Positions 13,101 through 24,174 of a stretch of 64,000 nucleotides of DNA are shown here, one piece after another (position 1 is the first letter of the stretch; each line of letters opens with the position of its first letter). The stretch lies in NCBI RefSeq assembly GCF_037975245.1, contig NC_092575.1, positions 25,384,841 to 25,448,840 on the forward strand, written 5' to 3'. The notes beneath the pieces are model-generated. The model ran no database searches. It saw only the letters and a program-made list of their open reading frames with translations, and was not told the origin of the DNA. This DNA comes from Apostichopus japonicus. Lineage: Eukaryota > Echinodermata > Holothuroidea > Aspidochirotida > Stichopodidae. The translations under genes and the position numbers were made by a program.

Positions 13101-16100
13101 TCAGACTCTTGGATAATTCACCCCAAAGAAGATTACCTGAAACAGAAAAAAAAATGTGATTTATTTGTAAGAGTAACATTGAGAGAGATATTTACAATGC
13201 CGATACCCACAACTGAATAGTTAACAAACTGTTACTGTTATAGAATGTACCAATGTAGCTTGTTGATTCAAATCCTACCTGGAAAATTGTTCTCATTCTG
13301 AGATATGAAAAAGTAATTAATTTTATTTTGGACGAATGCCAAAACAGCAGTAATTCATTTAAGAGCAGCCAAATGGTTTTCATTTCTGGGAGAGGGGAGG
13401 GGGTGGGAGAGGGGGTAAAAAAGAGGGGGGAGGTGTGATTGTTGTAATATAAAAGGGACTCAAGGGAGTTATAACTTTCTGCAGTCATTAATCCATTCAC
13501 TTTACAGCTTTGAGAAATAAGACCAGCAATGCCTTGATTAAATTCTTGAGCAACCAAATCAGAGAGTTGTCCCTGGTACCAGTTACCAAAATTAATGTCC
13601 TATGGTCCGACAATGACTGAATTGTGATGTAAACTGGAATTGACCTACTGAATTGACAAGTGACAGCAACAAATTAATCTTTCCTTAAATTTATACGAAT
13701 ACTTCATCAAGATATAGAAAGAAAACTTACCCAACATTTTCATTAATGACTGCGATTCACCATCTTCGTCGAATCTACAACGTGAGAAGAGTTTTTGGAT
13801 GCACTCGAGAGCCTTTTGAAGCTGAGCAAACATTTCTTGGGGAGGTTTGACTAAATTCTTGCTGTCTGTGGAAGTCACTCGCAATGAAACTTCCTGCAAT
13901 ACAAACCAATCATGACACACATTCCAAAATGAGTATTGAAAACTGATTTTATTTCCTACTTTTGCAAATTTATCAACATCTGATTGGAAAATGTAGAGTC
14001 ACCTATTAGTTACCTTCAGTCAAAAACCACAAAAAAATAAGGAAAACAGAAAAAAAGGGATCCAAAGTAACACAACGATAGCCAAATGAGGTGCAACCCT
14101 TATTTGCGTTGCAAAATACAGATGTGCCAACACCACAATATAAAAAAAAAAGGTTACTGTCACATAGATTATATTATCAAGGGTACATGTACTGTAGAAA
14201 ACCCACCTCCCAATGTTGCAAATTGTTCTGGACACTGATCACAAGATTTAATTTATACTAAATTTAAATTATCAATTTTTTATTAAAATTTCTGTAACCT
14301 TCAGAGACTTCAAAAACCGACTGTACCTGCTTGGCTTGACTGACAGTCACATCTGAGGAAGGATCTAAGATTATGGCATCTATGAGAGTTTCTTTGAAGA
14401 GTTTAGCTGTAAAAGGAATATGTAAATTATGTTCAAATCACCATTAAAAATCATGGTAATGTCACATATCAAAGAATGATTTCGGGCACAAAAATTAAAT
14501 TTGGTATGTTGCACACTGTTAACAGAACACTGTTATCACCCCAGGTTATATTTCTGTACCAGTCGTAATTTTTGCAAAATGACACTTCAAACATCTGTGA
14601 CTCACCAATAAATGTGGCTGGAATACTTTGTTTTATGTTAAAACAAACATGTTTTGGTTGAGAAGTGATGAAGCAATGGGTTAACATAAAAATTAACATT
14701 AATGGCTGCACTTTGCACCCAATGTCGTCATCAGTATATAGCCTTAAAGGAGCACTCCTGAGGGTCAGCTCATTTCAAAGCTGAATAAACCAGAATACAG
14801 TAGCTATGGAAAAATTCCAAACACCCAAACAACTATTTTTCCTTGAGCTACGAAATACACATCTAACAAACGCCATCCTGTCAAGGCAAGTCTCAAATTT
14901 TGATCATCCACCCATTGAAAGATGTGCCATTGCTAAAACCGGTAGAAGATGTTCATTTAATCGTTACTGAAGAATGCTAGCTTTAAATATTCATGGGTTT
15001 GCTCCAATGTAAGGCACTTTGATAGGTTACTTGGTTAATATGGTTCAATAAGACTCCTTTATAATTGTGTTGAAGACTATTTTGTCCATGACCACCCATC
15101 AAAGAATTTTGACAATATGTTGCACATCAAATAGGATACACATTAAGGTAATGACACTTTATAAGAGTGACCCAGAGGTGCGGACTGTAACTTATCTAGA
15201 AAGCTTAAATGGCTAAACTCTCTCACCGAATGACTTCAATCTCCAGCCTAAGACATCCATCACTTGCATCGCCTCTAACATATTCAGAAGTTGTGGATCT
15301 TTGACTGATGACGAAAGAAACATAAAGAATGATATGAATATGTAGCCAATAAAAGATGTCCAAAGAATGAGGATGATCATGGGTGATAATTTATGCGGCA
15401 TATGATAACAAAATGCTGCATGAAATTAGATGCATTTGATGCACTTATATACAAGATAGGTCTAACAGTTTGTTTACAGTATTGAACAAGAAAAAATATT
15501 TTCACTAACTATTTTAAGTTTAAAAAAAAAATTGAAATTTGTAACAGTAATTTTATTCCTCTGAATTGTAGAGGAGCACTTAGAGGCATTGCTTACTAAA
15601 CCAATGCATTCTGCTGTGAAGTAATTTGCATAATTAATTTTATTAATGAAGTAATGGATAGAACATCCAAGAGAGGACACTTTAAGTTAGTACCAATTGT
15701 CAAGGTTGCTGCTGGTTCTGTTTTGTGGAAGACAATGCAGTTGTACCACATCTGGTCCAGGCAGTCACAGAGTCTGGTCTTCAAACTGATAGTTTCCATC
15801 TGCAAGAAAACATTATGTGAGGGCGTTGTGGTCAAGTGGTTAAGGCAGTGGACTTGTGATCTAAGGATTACAGGTTCGAGTCCTGGCCAGATCATTGCGT
15901 TGTGTCCTTGGGGAAGGCGCTTCACCCAGGTGTATAAATGGGGACTTGCAAGGTACAGTAACTTGTAAATATAGTTGCGTGCGTCGGTTTGTGGCTGCAC
16001 CCTATGGGAAGTCCCCCGGGGGGAAACGTGGTTGTGGTGCACTGTGGTGTCCCAGGAGAGATTGATTGAATTGTGCACACTTTGGTGTGTAGATGTGACA

Positions 16101-19100
16101 AGTTACCAATGACCAGGGTTAAGTTGTAAAGTCATTTGAGAGGGCCTTGGCCCTGAACAAGACTGTAAACCTAACCTGTAAAATGTGTAAATAAATAAAT
16201 TACTTTTTGATCCATATTTCCTTACATGCCAACATGCATGAACCACCACCACCACCATCATTCTCATGTTAATATATGCTATACTTAGAAAAGAAACACA
16301 ACATCAATCCGATGTTCACGCAACAGGCTAATACATGTATCATATGTATGTGACAAAGCATCATTGTAGTTTCCAAAGAATCAGAGTTTACACGTACAAC
16401 ACAATTTCAGTCTCCTGTTCACAGAATCACTTCTTGAGTGCACCACAAAGCAATTAAAGGTCTACAAAAATCACTTTTTGAAAATATGGTTTAACACAAC
16501 ATAAATCCATGTCCACACAACCAGCTGTAACATGAACCACAACATCACTTTCAGGTCCAACAACCATTACATAATAAAATGTATCATTTCAAGCAACATC
16601 AATCTCATGTTAATTTTGTTAACAGAACCAGTACAGTGTACCTAGTAATAACCCAACATCATATAACATGTCAACAAGACCAGTTGTTACATGCACCACT
16701 ACATCAATGTTGTGTTCCCTAAATCAATGTTATGTTCATACCACATATACTTACATGTAAAGCTACAACGATCTGATGTTCAGAGAACGGTGAATTCGAA
16801 AGCTTCTGATAATTGTTTGTCTAGAAATAAGAAAATCAAATCAAGGATTCTAAGCATAAAAACAAAAATCAGAGTCAGCCAACTGAGCCAGCTTAACTCT
16901 GTCAAGGAAACCTATTGACCTTGAGTGACCTTTGACCTCCCAAAGACAATCAGGTTATTTATTTAATGTGCAATATTAGAATAATCTGCATATCCATCAT
17001 TGGGCCCAACAGTATGGTCATTATTTTCAGAGTAAATTTTAGGCGACCTTTGCACTTCAACAAGCCTATCTTTGAGGATCCTAGCACACATTACACTAAG
17101 CCAGGCTTCAATCAACAGATATTATTATGAAATTTTCAATCAAACTGCTTCCATTCTCTTTAACTTTTCATGGAGTGTTTGGTAGGTAAAGTACCATCTA
17201 ACATGGATACAGTTATCTTTGCAACATATCATTGAGCTATGCTCTAAACCAGCTCCTTGAACATTTCTTAAAATTGGGGGAAAAGGTCTGGAGAATTTTA
17301 AATAATGGCAGACTCTCCAAAGGGGTGGCTTGTCATTTTCATTACTGATTTTGTACAGCAGTTGCCAGGTACAATATTAGCTTGCTGCTGGAATCAGCAA
17401 ACAGCATCTGAAATTAGAATTTGGCATAATGTGTGGCCTTACAATCAGCAAGCACCTGTTGCAGTGCGATTATGTTATTGATTTTTGTTTCTCGATTGTA
17501 CTGTGCCTTAAAAACTTCTTGTATAGATGGCGTTCTAAAAGTCTTCTAGATATTACAACCCCAGAGTAATATGATGGAAAGAACTTCAAGACACAAAGTT
17601 GGCAACCTTTATGTCTAGTATGACCCACAATGCACCACTGAGAAAGAATTGCTCAAAAGTTACCACGGGCTGTTACAAAAGAGATTTAGAGAATGTTAGA
17701 TCTGTGTGGAGCCAGATGAAGGAGACATAAAGTATATTGTGATACAAAACTTACAACATTACTCAGAATGGCAGCTGATTCAACATATTCTTTGTTTACC
17801 AGATGATCTTTGAAACGGCCAAAGTCATTGTGGATCTGGAAAATAATGCAAGATAAAATCAAATAGGAAAACACACCACTCTCATTTAACATATATACAT
17901 CTAGATACAAATATATACATGCATCGTGAAACATACTTTGTGGAAAAGTATTAGCTGTGATGTTCATAAATTCAAAATATCAGCGGCATGCCAAAGAGGC
18001 GAGGGGGACGGGGCTGGTGTACTTACTACCATTCCTCCCCCAACCCTTTCTCAACTACACACAAAGTACTTATGAGCACAACCCTGCATTTAGAGCAATT
18101 GAAACTTAAAAGTTTAGTCAAACTATGTCTCAGAATACACCATTTGATATCTAAAACTTGTTTATGTTTATTAACTTGTTCCTTAACCTTTTTCAACTAT
18201 TGAAGAATTACTTTATGATTGATTAAGTGTAGAATGTTATGCAAGCTCAGTTCCTGAATGGGAGCACACAATGCTGGCTTACTGAGGATGGGCACATTTT
18301 TAAGGGTCTTCTGATCATCTGAGATGACCAAATGTCTGTTCGGGAAACCAAAATAAGTTTGCAGGTTGTCCAGGGGCAACTTTTATAGTTGTTTAGAGCA
18401 AATTCAGATTGCATTGGAACTAAGTCACCCCCCCCCCCCCCCCAGTGGGCAAAAGCTGGTATTCTATTCACTAGACCTATGGTATACATCTGTCATACAG
18501 AATACATGATTGACCCTTCTTTGCAATAGTTTTGCCACAATTTTTTTTTTTTAAACAACCAAGTTTGCTGTTCATGACTTGTACAGTAACCAAAAGGCAC
18601 GACCTAGTTAGCCCATGGACACCAGAGGAAAAACTCCTCTTAAAAGAATTTGCCCCTATGAGGTCTTTTACAGAAGTTCCTTCCTTACCTGATTCAACAG
18701 TTGAAGGATGACTATAGTGGCACAGACTTCATCCATCATATCCTTCACTTCTGTTAAATCTCTTAGTTTCACCTTAGTCTCCAACTAGAAACAAGAAGGA
18801 AAAAAAAACCAAAATAATGAAAAAGATCTTGTTACTTCATGTTCTCATTTCAATGGTACATACTACAGTAAATGGAAACGATGACGTTTCAAAAAGTAGC
18901 TGGTTGCGCAATTTGCAAATGTGATGACTTCTGCAATGTACACATGCTGAAGATTGCATCTAAGTCACAGCCGATTATTACACACTTCAGAGAGTTTGCT
19001 TCAGAAAATCTAGAAAAAAAACTTACCACTTTGCTCAAATTCAAGACTACAGCACCATACAGCAATGTTACGAACCAGGATTCTGCGTCCGGTAAGCAAT

Positions 19101-21443
19101 GTTTTAGCCAGGTTACGCACAATCTTCAAATTGCTTGTGTCTGGCAGACGCAACTATTGTTTTGAGAAACAAACCCCAAGTACACACTCGCAACCCCAAG
19201 TACACACTCACAACTAGGCCTATCCAAACATGACAAAACACATATTTTGAATGAACGTCTGTCTTTCTTTTCATAATACAACACAACTTCTTCTCTAAAG
19301 AACAAAAATTTCTTCCAATTCTGCAGATGATTGAATTTGTTTGGAAAACAAAAAAAACACCTTAACAATCAACCACAAGGTACAGAGTTAACAAAATTTC
19401 CATGACAGAGATTTTCATGCTAAAAGTAGCCAATGACGCTTTTCCAAATTTTCTGTGACCTGATTGGCTAATAGTTCTGTACCCATTGTCTGGAAACATT
19501 CTCTGCATCTGTAGTGCTCAGTGAACACAAAGTATATTGTTTAACAACAATTTCTTGAAAGTCTGTTACTTTCCCCTGTGTAGATATAGCGAAGTTTGTG
19601 CTATGTGTTTGCATCCAATATCGTTAGGACTTGCAGACAACACATTTGTCAAAAAGCAAACATGGTACAAAAGTTGTAGTTGCATTGTTTCTAAGAATAT
19701 CGTGTAATATTTGAGACAATTTATGAATTTTGAGAGAAGCTACCATCTCTGATACTGAAAAAGATTTTCATCTCACAGTATGTTTGTTCTCTCTACATTG
19801 AGGGTTGCTAAAGTAATACAATGTACAGTAATTTCTTTGTTGAAACCTTTTTTTTAGGCTACTTTTGACCAAATGCTTCAGTTATTTTTGTGTGTGCAAT
19901 GTTCATGCATCGTCAAAAGTAACCATTGGAGCTTTAGTTTTTAAAGGAAATGGGGGAGGGGGCAGTGGGAGATTTCAGGCTAAGGCTTTTAAGGAGCAAT
20001 ACTTCATACCATATAAATGCAGAGAATATTACTTTAAACCTGCTAGTAAACTTTAGAGCTAGAGAGAATATCGTAATGCTACCAATGAAATCCCACAAAC
20101 TGTTTTAAGTAGACCATATAGTGTTAGGCAATGTTATTGACACAGATTTCCACTTTGACTTAAATTTGTAACTATAGAATATGGTACAGCAGTATATATA
20201 CAGTATATATAACATGGGAAGGGCAGGGAGGGGAGAGGGGGCAAAACTCGCAAAAAAGCCCTCAACCACCGAGCAAAGTTTAATTAAATATTCAAACAAT
20301 AATTGTTTAAAATTGTAACAACATCAGAACTATATCATATTATGGATTGGTCTGTTTGGTACAAACCTTGAGAGTCTTCTTAAGCTCCAAAACATCACGT
20401 TCAATGCCAGTTACTCTACCTTTCAACTCTCCCATCGTGTCCAAGCTTGGCTTAAAATTAACATATCTGTCATTAACTGCTTGATTAATTTCTCCTTTCA
20501 AATCATCGACTTGTGCAAAGAGTTTCTTCATACGCTGTGACAGGTCTTCCTTTTCAAGAAAGCCTACAATGAAACCATTCAGAAATGATCGAAATTGTGT
20601 CAAACTTAATGCAGGCCTTAGAGGTTTTGTCACCTGGGTAAAAAATTTCACAAGTCACTATGCTACACTTTGAATTTGAACATGCTTCCCTCATAATTGA
20701 ACATAGAGCAGGGTGACATCCCATGACTAGCAAACATTGCAAACATATTGAGAAGTTTGCTTCCTTTGGGGATTGTAGACTCCTGAATTATGTTTTAGAA
20801 CTAAACACACACCATGCTGGAGTCACATGTGAGAGATATACTAACCATTATTCTTAAAAATTGGTACTGTAAGTTTACACCAACCCCTAGCAAATGACAA
20901 ACAAGTGGTGAATGAAAATCTGCTGAGAATGTGCAAACTGTTGCTAGTGTTGGTGACATGCAGTATGTTTTGGACTATGGCCCTGGTACATATAATTTAT
21001 GTGGATGTGGAAAAAACAATGTGTTACTGTTAGCATTCTCCTCTTTCTCTTTGTTTATGGAGCTACCCTTTGTTGTCTAGGTTAAGGATATATTAAACGT
21101 ATGCATGCACACTGGGCCTAACAATAAGAAATTGATATTCGTGTTCTAATGTTAGGCCTAAATTAACAAACTTAGAGCTACTGTACTGTACACATAAGCT
21201 AGTCAAACTTAGCACTAAGTACTGACTGAGAGCTTAGGCTAGCCGTATGTGTACGCAATGTTTACGTGCTGCGCGCCAGACGGTTGGCCTAGCATATAAC
21301 ACTCCACAGATAAGAGCAAACACTAGAATGGAGACAAATTATTTTATTCGAAAAACAAACATTTTAAGTAACATGCAGACATATTCAACAAATAAGATAC
21401 CTGTCTTTGCGAGAACATTGGTGACTAGAGATTGAGATTCCAT
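3661..21443 (-). CDS. ZW10: ZW10 kinetochore/RZZ-complex protein homolog, about 21 exons
   Basis: ZW10 works in the Rod-ZW10-Zwilch complex, which recruits dynein and checkpoint proteins to kinetochores, and in the NRZ tether for Golgi-to-ER vesicles. Exons, 5' to 3': 21443-21401, 20563-20367, 18784-18689, 17835-17755, 16805-16755, 15799-15694, 15304-15227, 14406-14327, 13893-13731, 13136-13057, 12814-12751, 12034-11964, 10997-10893, 10581-10499, 9690-9609, 8620-8435, 6706-6602, 6116-5985, 5421-5329, 4256-4154, 3771-3661. Phases match at every junction except 5329/4256, where a micro-exon is probably missing. The product is about 705 residues (human about 780). Hallmarks seen: N-terminal [26 protein letters not shown] near 450, [15 protein letters not shown] near 472, ITFVDLVP near 500, RWADGKGPLADVF and a terminal [15 protein letters not shown]. 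The start follows family length. The frame that runs on past 4154 is intron. Confidence 0.93.
7077..7905. repeat. Minisatellite, ~43-bp unit, in ZW10 intron 16
   Basis: About nineteen head-to-tail copies of a unit containing ATGTTACTACTGGCCCAACC, then AGRGCATCAMATCTCAG and GATATAT. Two variants alternate in part (AGAGCATCAAAT and AGGGCATCACAT), a sign of higher-order amplification. The array lies between the exons at 8435-8620 and 6602-6706 and does not resemble either. It has no stop in several frames only because the unit lacks stop words. Confidence 0.9.
8041..8357 (-). mobile_element. tRNA-derived SINE, copy B
   Basis: On the minus strand the copy begins with a tRNA-like head. Its A-box region is TCAAGTGGTTAAGGGAGTGG and its B box is GGTTCGAGTC. 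The body AGATCATTGCGTTGTGTCC follows, then CACCCAGGTGTATAAATGGG. It shares the head and body with 15818-16201 and 33090-33287. The 3' end, at about 8045-8110 on plus, carries a GCGC-rich 'tataaagcgc' tail instead of the tail of the 15818 copy. It lies in ZW10 intron 16. Confidence 0.8.
9936..10312. repeat. (AAT)n microsatellite with ATC/AAC variants
   Basis: Nearly 380 bp of AAT/ATA trinucleotide repeat with interspersed ATC, AAC and AGT, in the ZW10 intron between exons at 10499 and 9690. The long poly-isoleucine frames here are artefacts of the repeat. Confidence 0.95.
11490..11960 (-). repeat. Minisatellite, ~70-bp unit, derived from ZW10 exon 12 donor
   Basis: Six units spaced 70-71 bp have junction points near 11540, 11611, 11681, 11751, 11821 and 11892. 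They lead up to the real exon end at 11964. Each unit repeats the last ~12-14 exon bases (gene strand GCTACCAAGAAG), the donor GTTTGC and the first ~55 intron bases (TCCTTTGTATTTTTATAATC and so on). Four of the six keep a GT at the donor position. The two near 11751 and 11821 have AT instead. The array lies wholly in the intron. Confidence 0.85.
15818..16201 (+). mobile_element. tRNA-derived SINE, copy A (near full length)
   Basis: The head GTGGTCAAGTGGTTAAGG (A-box region) and GGTTCGAGTCC (B box) is followed by a body shared with the copies at 8041 and 33090. The tail ends in TGTAAATAAATAAAT near 16190-16201. It is inserted antisense in ZW10 intron 5. Its 5' end is only about 18 bp from the exon 6 acceptor. 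The tRNA-like head lacks a matching acceptor stem, so this is not a tRNA gene. Confidence 0.85.
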
Positions 21444-21786
21444 GTTGAAATCCCCGCCACCACGTACCTATTTTGATATTTAGAGTAACCATAAAATTTA
21501 CAAAAATATGCTAGATTTTTGCTGATTGATTTTCGATTTTCACAACATAAAATAATTAGCATTTGCAGATAAAAAATAGTCGAAATCTCGACAAGTTCCT
21601 ACGGTGGCTTAATAAGGACATAGGAAAGAAAAAAAGATTAAAAAAAGATAAAAAGTCAACATTTTGATCTACTGTATGAGGTAAAATATAAATGTTGCCC
21701 TTTTTTGCAATAGAAGAGACTTAGTAACAGGAGTGTGCAACCCAAATCTTGCATTCGGTCGAACGTGTTCTCAAGCTGGCATAAAA
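21444..21786. promoter_or_regulatory. Putative bidirectional promoter, ZW10 / MRPL50
   Basis: This 343-bp gap separates the start codons of two head-to-head genes and must contain both 5' UTRs and core promoters unless 5' exons are missed. I see no convincing TATA box placed for either gene, as is common for housekeeping divergent pairs. Function is inferred from gene arrangement only. Confidence 0.5.
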
Positions 21787-24174
21787 ATGTCGTTTCCCCT
21801 TCGTTGCGTCTGCTTGTTGGCTCCACGTATATCATGGGTACCATTGAGAATGTCTAAGTTAACATTATATAGAAAGGTATGTATATTGTCCGACTTTAAG
21901 TTCTTAATTTGAACATCGATAATTTATTATCGCTTGCCTAACGTTTGAATAAATAGAGATACTTCTAGCCTAGGCTGGTGTGTATCGTACACTCAGTTTC
22001 GTGCATCAGGTACTAGTAACGTTAATAACACTGTCAGTATTGGTGACTAGCGGTAACTTACTTCTCGTTAAGTTTAATACATTGAAGTATTTAATGAAAT
22101 GCAACCAGCTAACCTTTAAGTGGTTGCTTTATTGCAGAATAATTCCCCCCCCCCCCAACTCATGAATTTCATAGATTATGACCGAAAGTCGATATACAAG
22201 GCTATAGGCTATCTAGGCTATGCATGGTGCTGGTCTTGTTAAATATTATGTCAACCCAATATAATGGTGGGAACCACTTTGAGGCAGAATGAGCCTGTTG
22301 ACGCTAATTAGTACGACCCTATGGTACTGATATGATGATGACTAATAAATGGTATTGTCATAATTATAATAGTGCAGCATAATAAGGTATTCTCGCTATG
22401 ATTGCATCATGACATGTGTTGGCCAATCTTACTTTGTATATCTTTTTTAAGATATCCTCAACAACTCCTTTAATGATTGATGATATAAGGTCAGAAGGTG
22501 AAAGGTCTTGGGTCAATAGATTTCTTCGTGGGAGTGGTCCAGCAGCTGAGGTGGAAGAAGAAGAGATTGTTGAAATTGAACCTCAATACATGGACTTACT
22601 ACAAGAGAAGAGGGAAAGTTTCATCGAAAAGTAAGTTCTCAACAACTAGAGAATTGGATGTTATTATATCATGGAGGGGAAGGGGCAATTTTAGGGGAGG
22701 GACAGGGATGGAAGCCCTTTGACATAAGTGCTGAATATATTTTATTAAAATAATCCGATAAACCTTCCCTGTTCTTCTGTTGCTTTTTTTTTTTGACCAG
22801 CCTCATGTATGACTTAATCATTACATAACCACAATTTCTGAAATGCATTTGGAAATTGCAAGTCTCTTTCATGAGGATACCCTAAACAAAAATCATAAAG
22901 ATTGGTACTAATATGTTATCTTTTCCAAGGAATGTCCATTGTTCATACTGTTGAGCTATCATATTCATTCATAATTCAGCATAGTTTGAATTGTGATACA
23001 AGTGCACAAGTTCATGCATTAGCTTTCAATAAGTGAAATTGATTGAAGTCTGTTTTACTTTGCAATGATTTTTATTTCTCTTTTTTACGTTTTCTTCAGA
23101 CCGGAAACTCGAAAAAGAGTTTACAGCCCTCCCGAAGACCTTGAGGATGCTATTTTGGAAATCACCTTAAAAGTATTTCCAGAATTAAATTCAGATAACT
23201 GGATGTCACAAGAGCTTAAAGATGTATCCACTAAGTACCAGGTGATTGATCTTACCTGTTACTGTAGAAATTATTCTACAAATAATTTGTGGCATTATAG
23301 CAAAATGTTGGCTAACAAGCAGTATGTTCATCTTAAGTAAGTGCACACAGAATATTTAAATCCACTTAGAAGTGAAACCTAGAAGAGAATGACACATATT
23401 TCCTATTTCAAGTGAAAGCAGAAGATTTCTGTATCAGCATACAGCACTTCGTACTAATAAACGCTTTGAAAAGGAAACACGCCAGCAAGGAGGTAAACCT
23501 GTCATAAGGATAGAGATGTAAATGTTGGTCACAATTTGTTCATAGATCTTTTTAATACATGGACTCTTTCATTTAGTGTTCACAATTGTACCACCTTCAA
23601 GTTATTACCTGAATTTGTACTGCACTTATTGAAACCTATTGACACTGAATAGTGCAGTATATTCTTGAAAACAAATATTCTTAACATAATAGAATGTCAA
23701 GTTTACTGAATTTTAAATTTTCATGAGTCCCAAGGCATATCGTAATTTGAAATGATGTATGTAGATACTAAGTGATCACTATTTGGTGCACCGTGAATAC
23801 TTTTTAATCCTTCAAAATTGTAGAAAACTATAAGCAATCCTTTGTGAAAAGGTCACTGTTCTTATCCTAGCATGCATTGCTTCTTTCAGATTCTTACGGA
23901 GTGTTTTCAACGTTTTAACCATGACGTCCCCAACTTTCTGCTTGATAAAATGTCAACCGTAAAAGCAGTGGTAGATTATTACAACGAACCTGTAAAAGAT
24001 ACCACCAAGTTTGACGAACTGAGTATGCAAGATCTACCAAAGAATCTCAAGATACATTGGGAGTATGAGGATGACTCTCAGTTGGAGGTATATCAAGAAT
24101 ATTTAGATTATACAAGGGTCAAGAAAACTGGACCTCCATCAAAGTATCCCTTTAAAAAGACACTTTTCTATTAA
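21787..24174 (+). CDS. MRPL50: Mitochondrial ribosomal protein L50 (mL50) homolog
   Basis: A component of the mitochondrial ribosome large subunit. Four exons, 21787-21876, 22452-22630, 23100-23241 and 23890-24174, join in phase to give 231 residues. Exon 1 encodes MSFPLRCVCLLAPR and then a basic, acid-free stretch, typical of a mitochondrial presequence. I chose the start at 21787 over the in-frame ATG at 21850 because it completes that presequence. Family signatures are RKRVYSPPEDLEDAI near residue 95, then DKMSTVKAVVDYYN, KFDELSMQDLPKNLKIHWEY and a polar C-terminal tail. The protein is longer than the human one (about 158), mainly through an acidic N-terminal region with EVEEEEIVEIEP. It is divergent from ZW10 and convergent with EIF2B1. 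Confidence 0.88.

Noticed and set aside
15822-15895. tRNA gene
   Set aside because: A- and B-box words are present, but no paired acceptor stem is seen, and the same sequence recurs at 8280-8350 and 33215-33287 with a common body, so it is a SINE head.
15596-16078. 160-codon minus frame overlapping ZW10 exon 6
   Set aside because: Only 15799-15694 is exon; upstream is SINE and downstream is intron after the GTACTAAC donor, which gives the right phase for the next exon.
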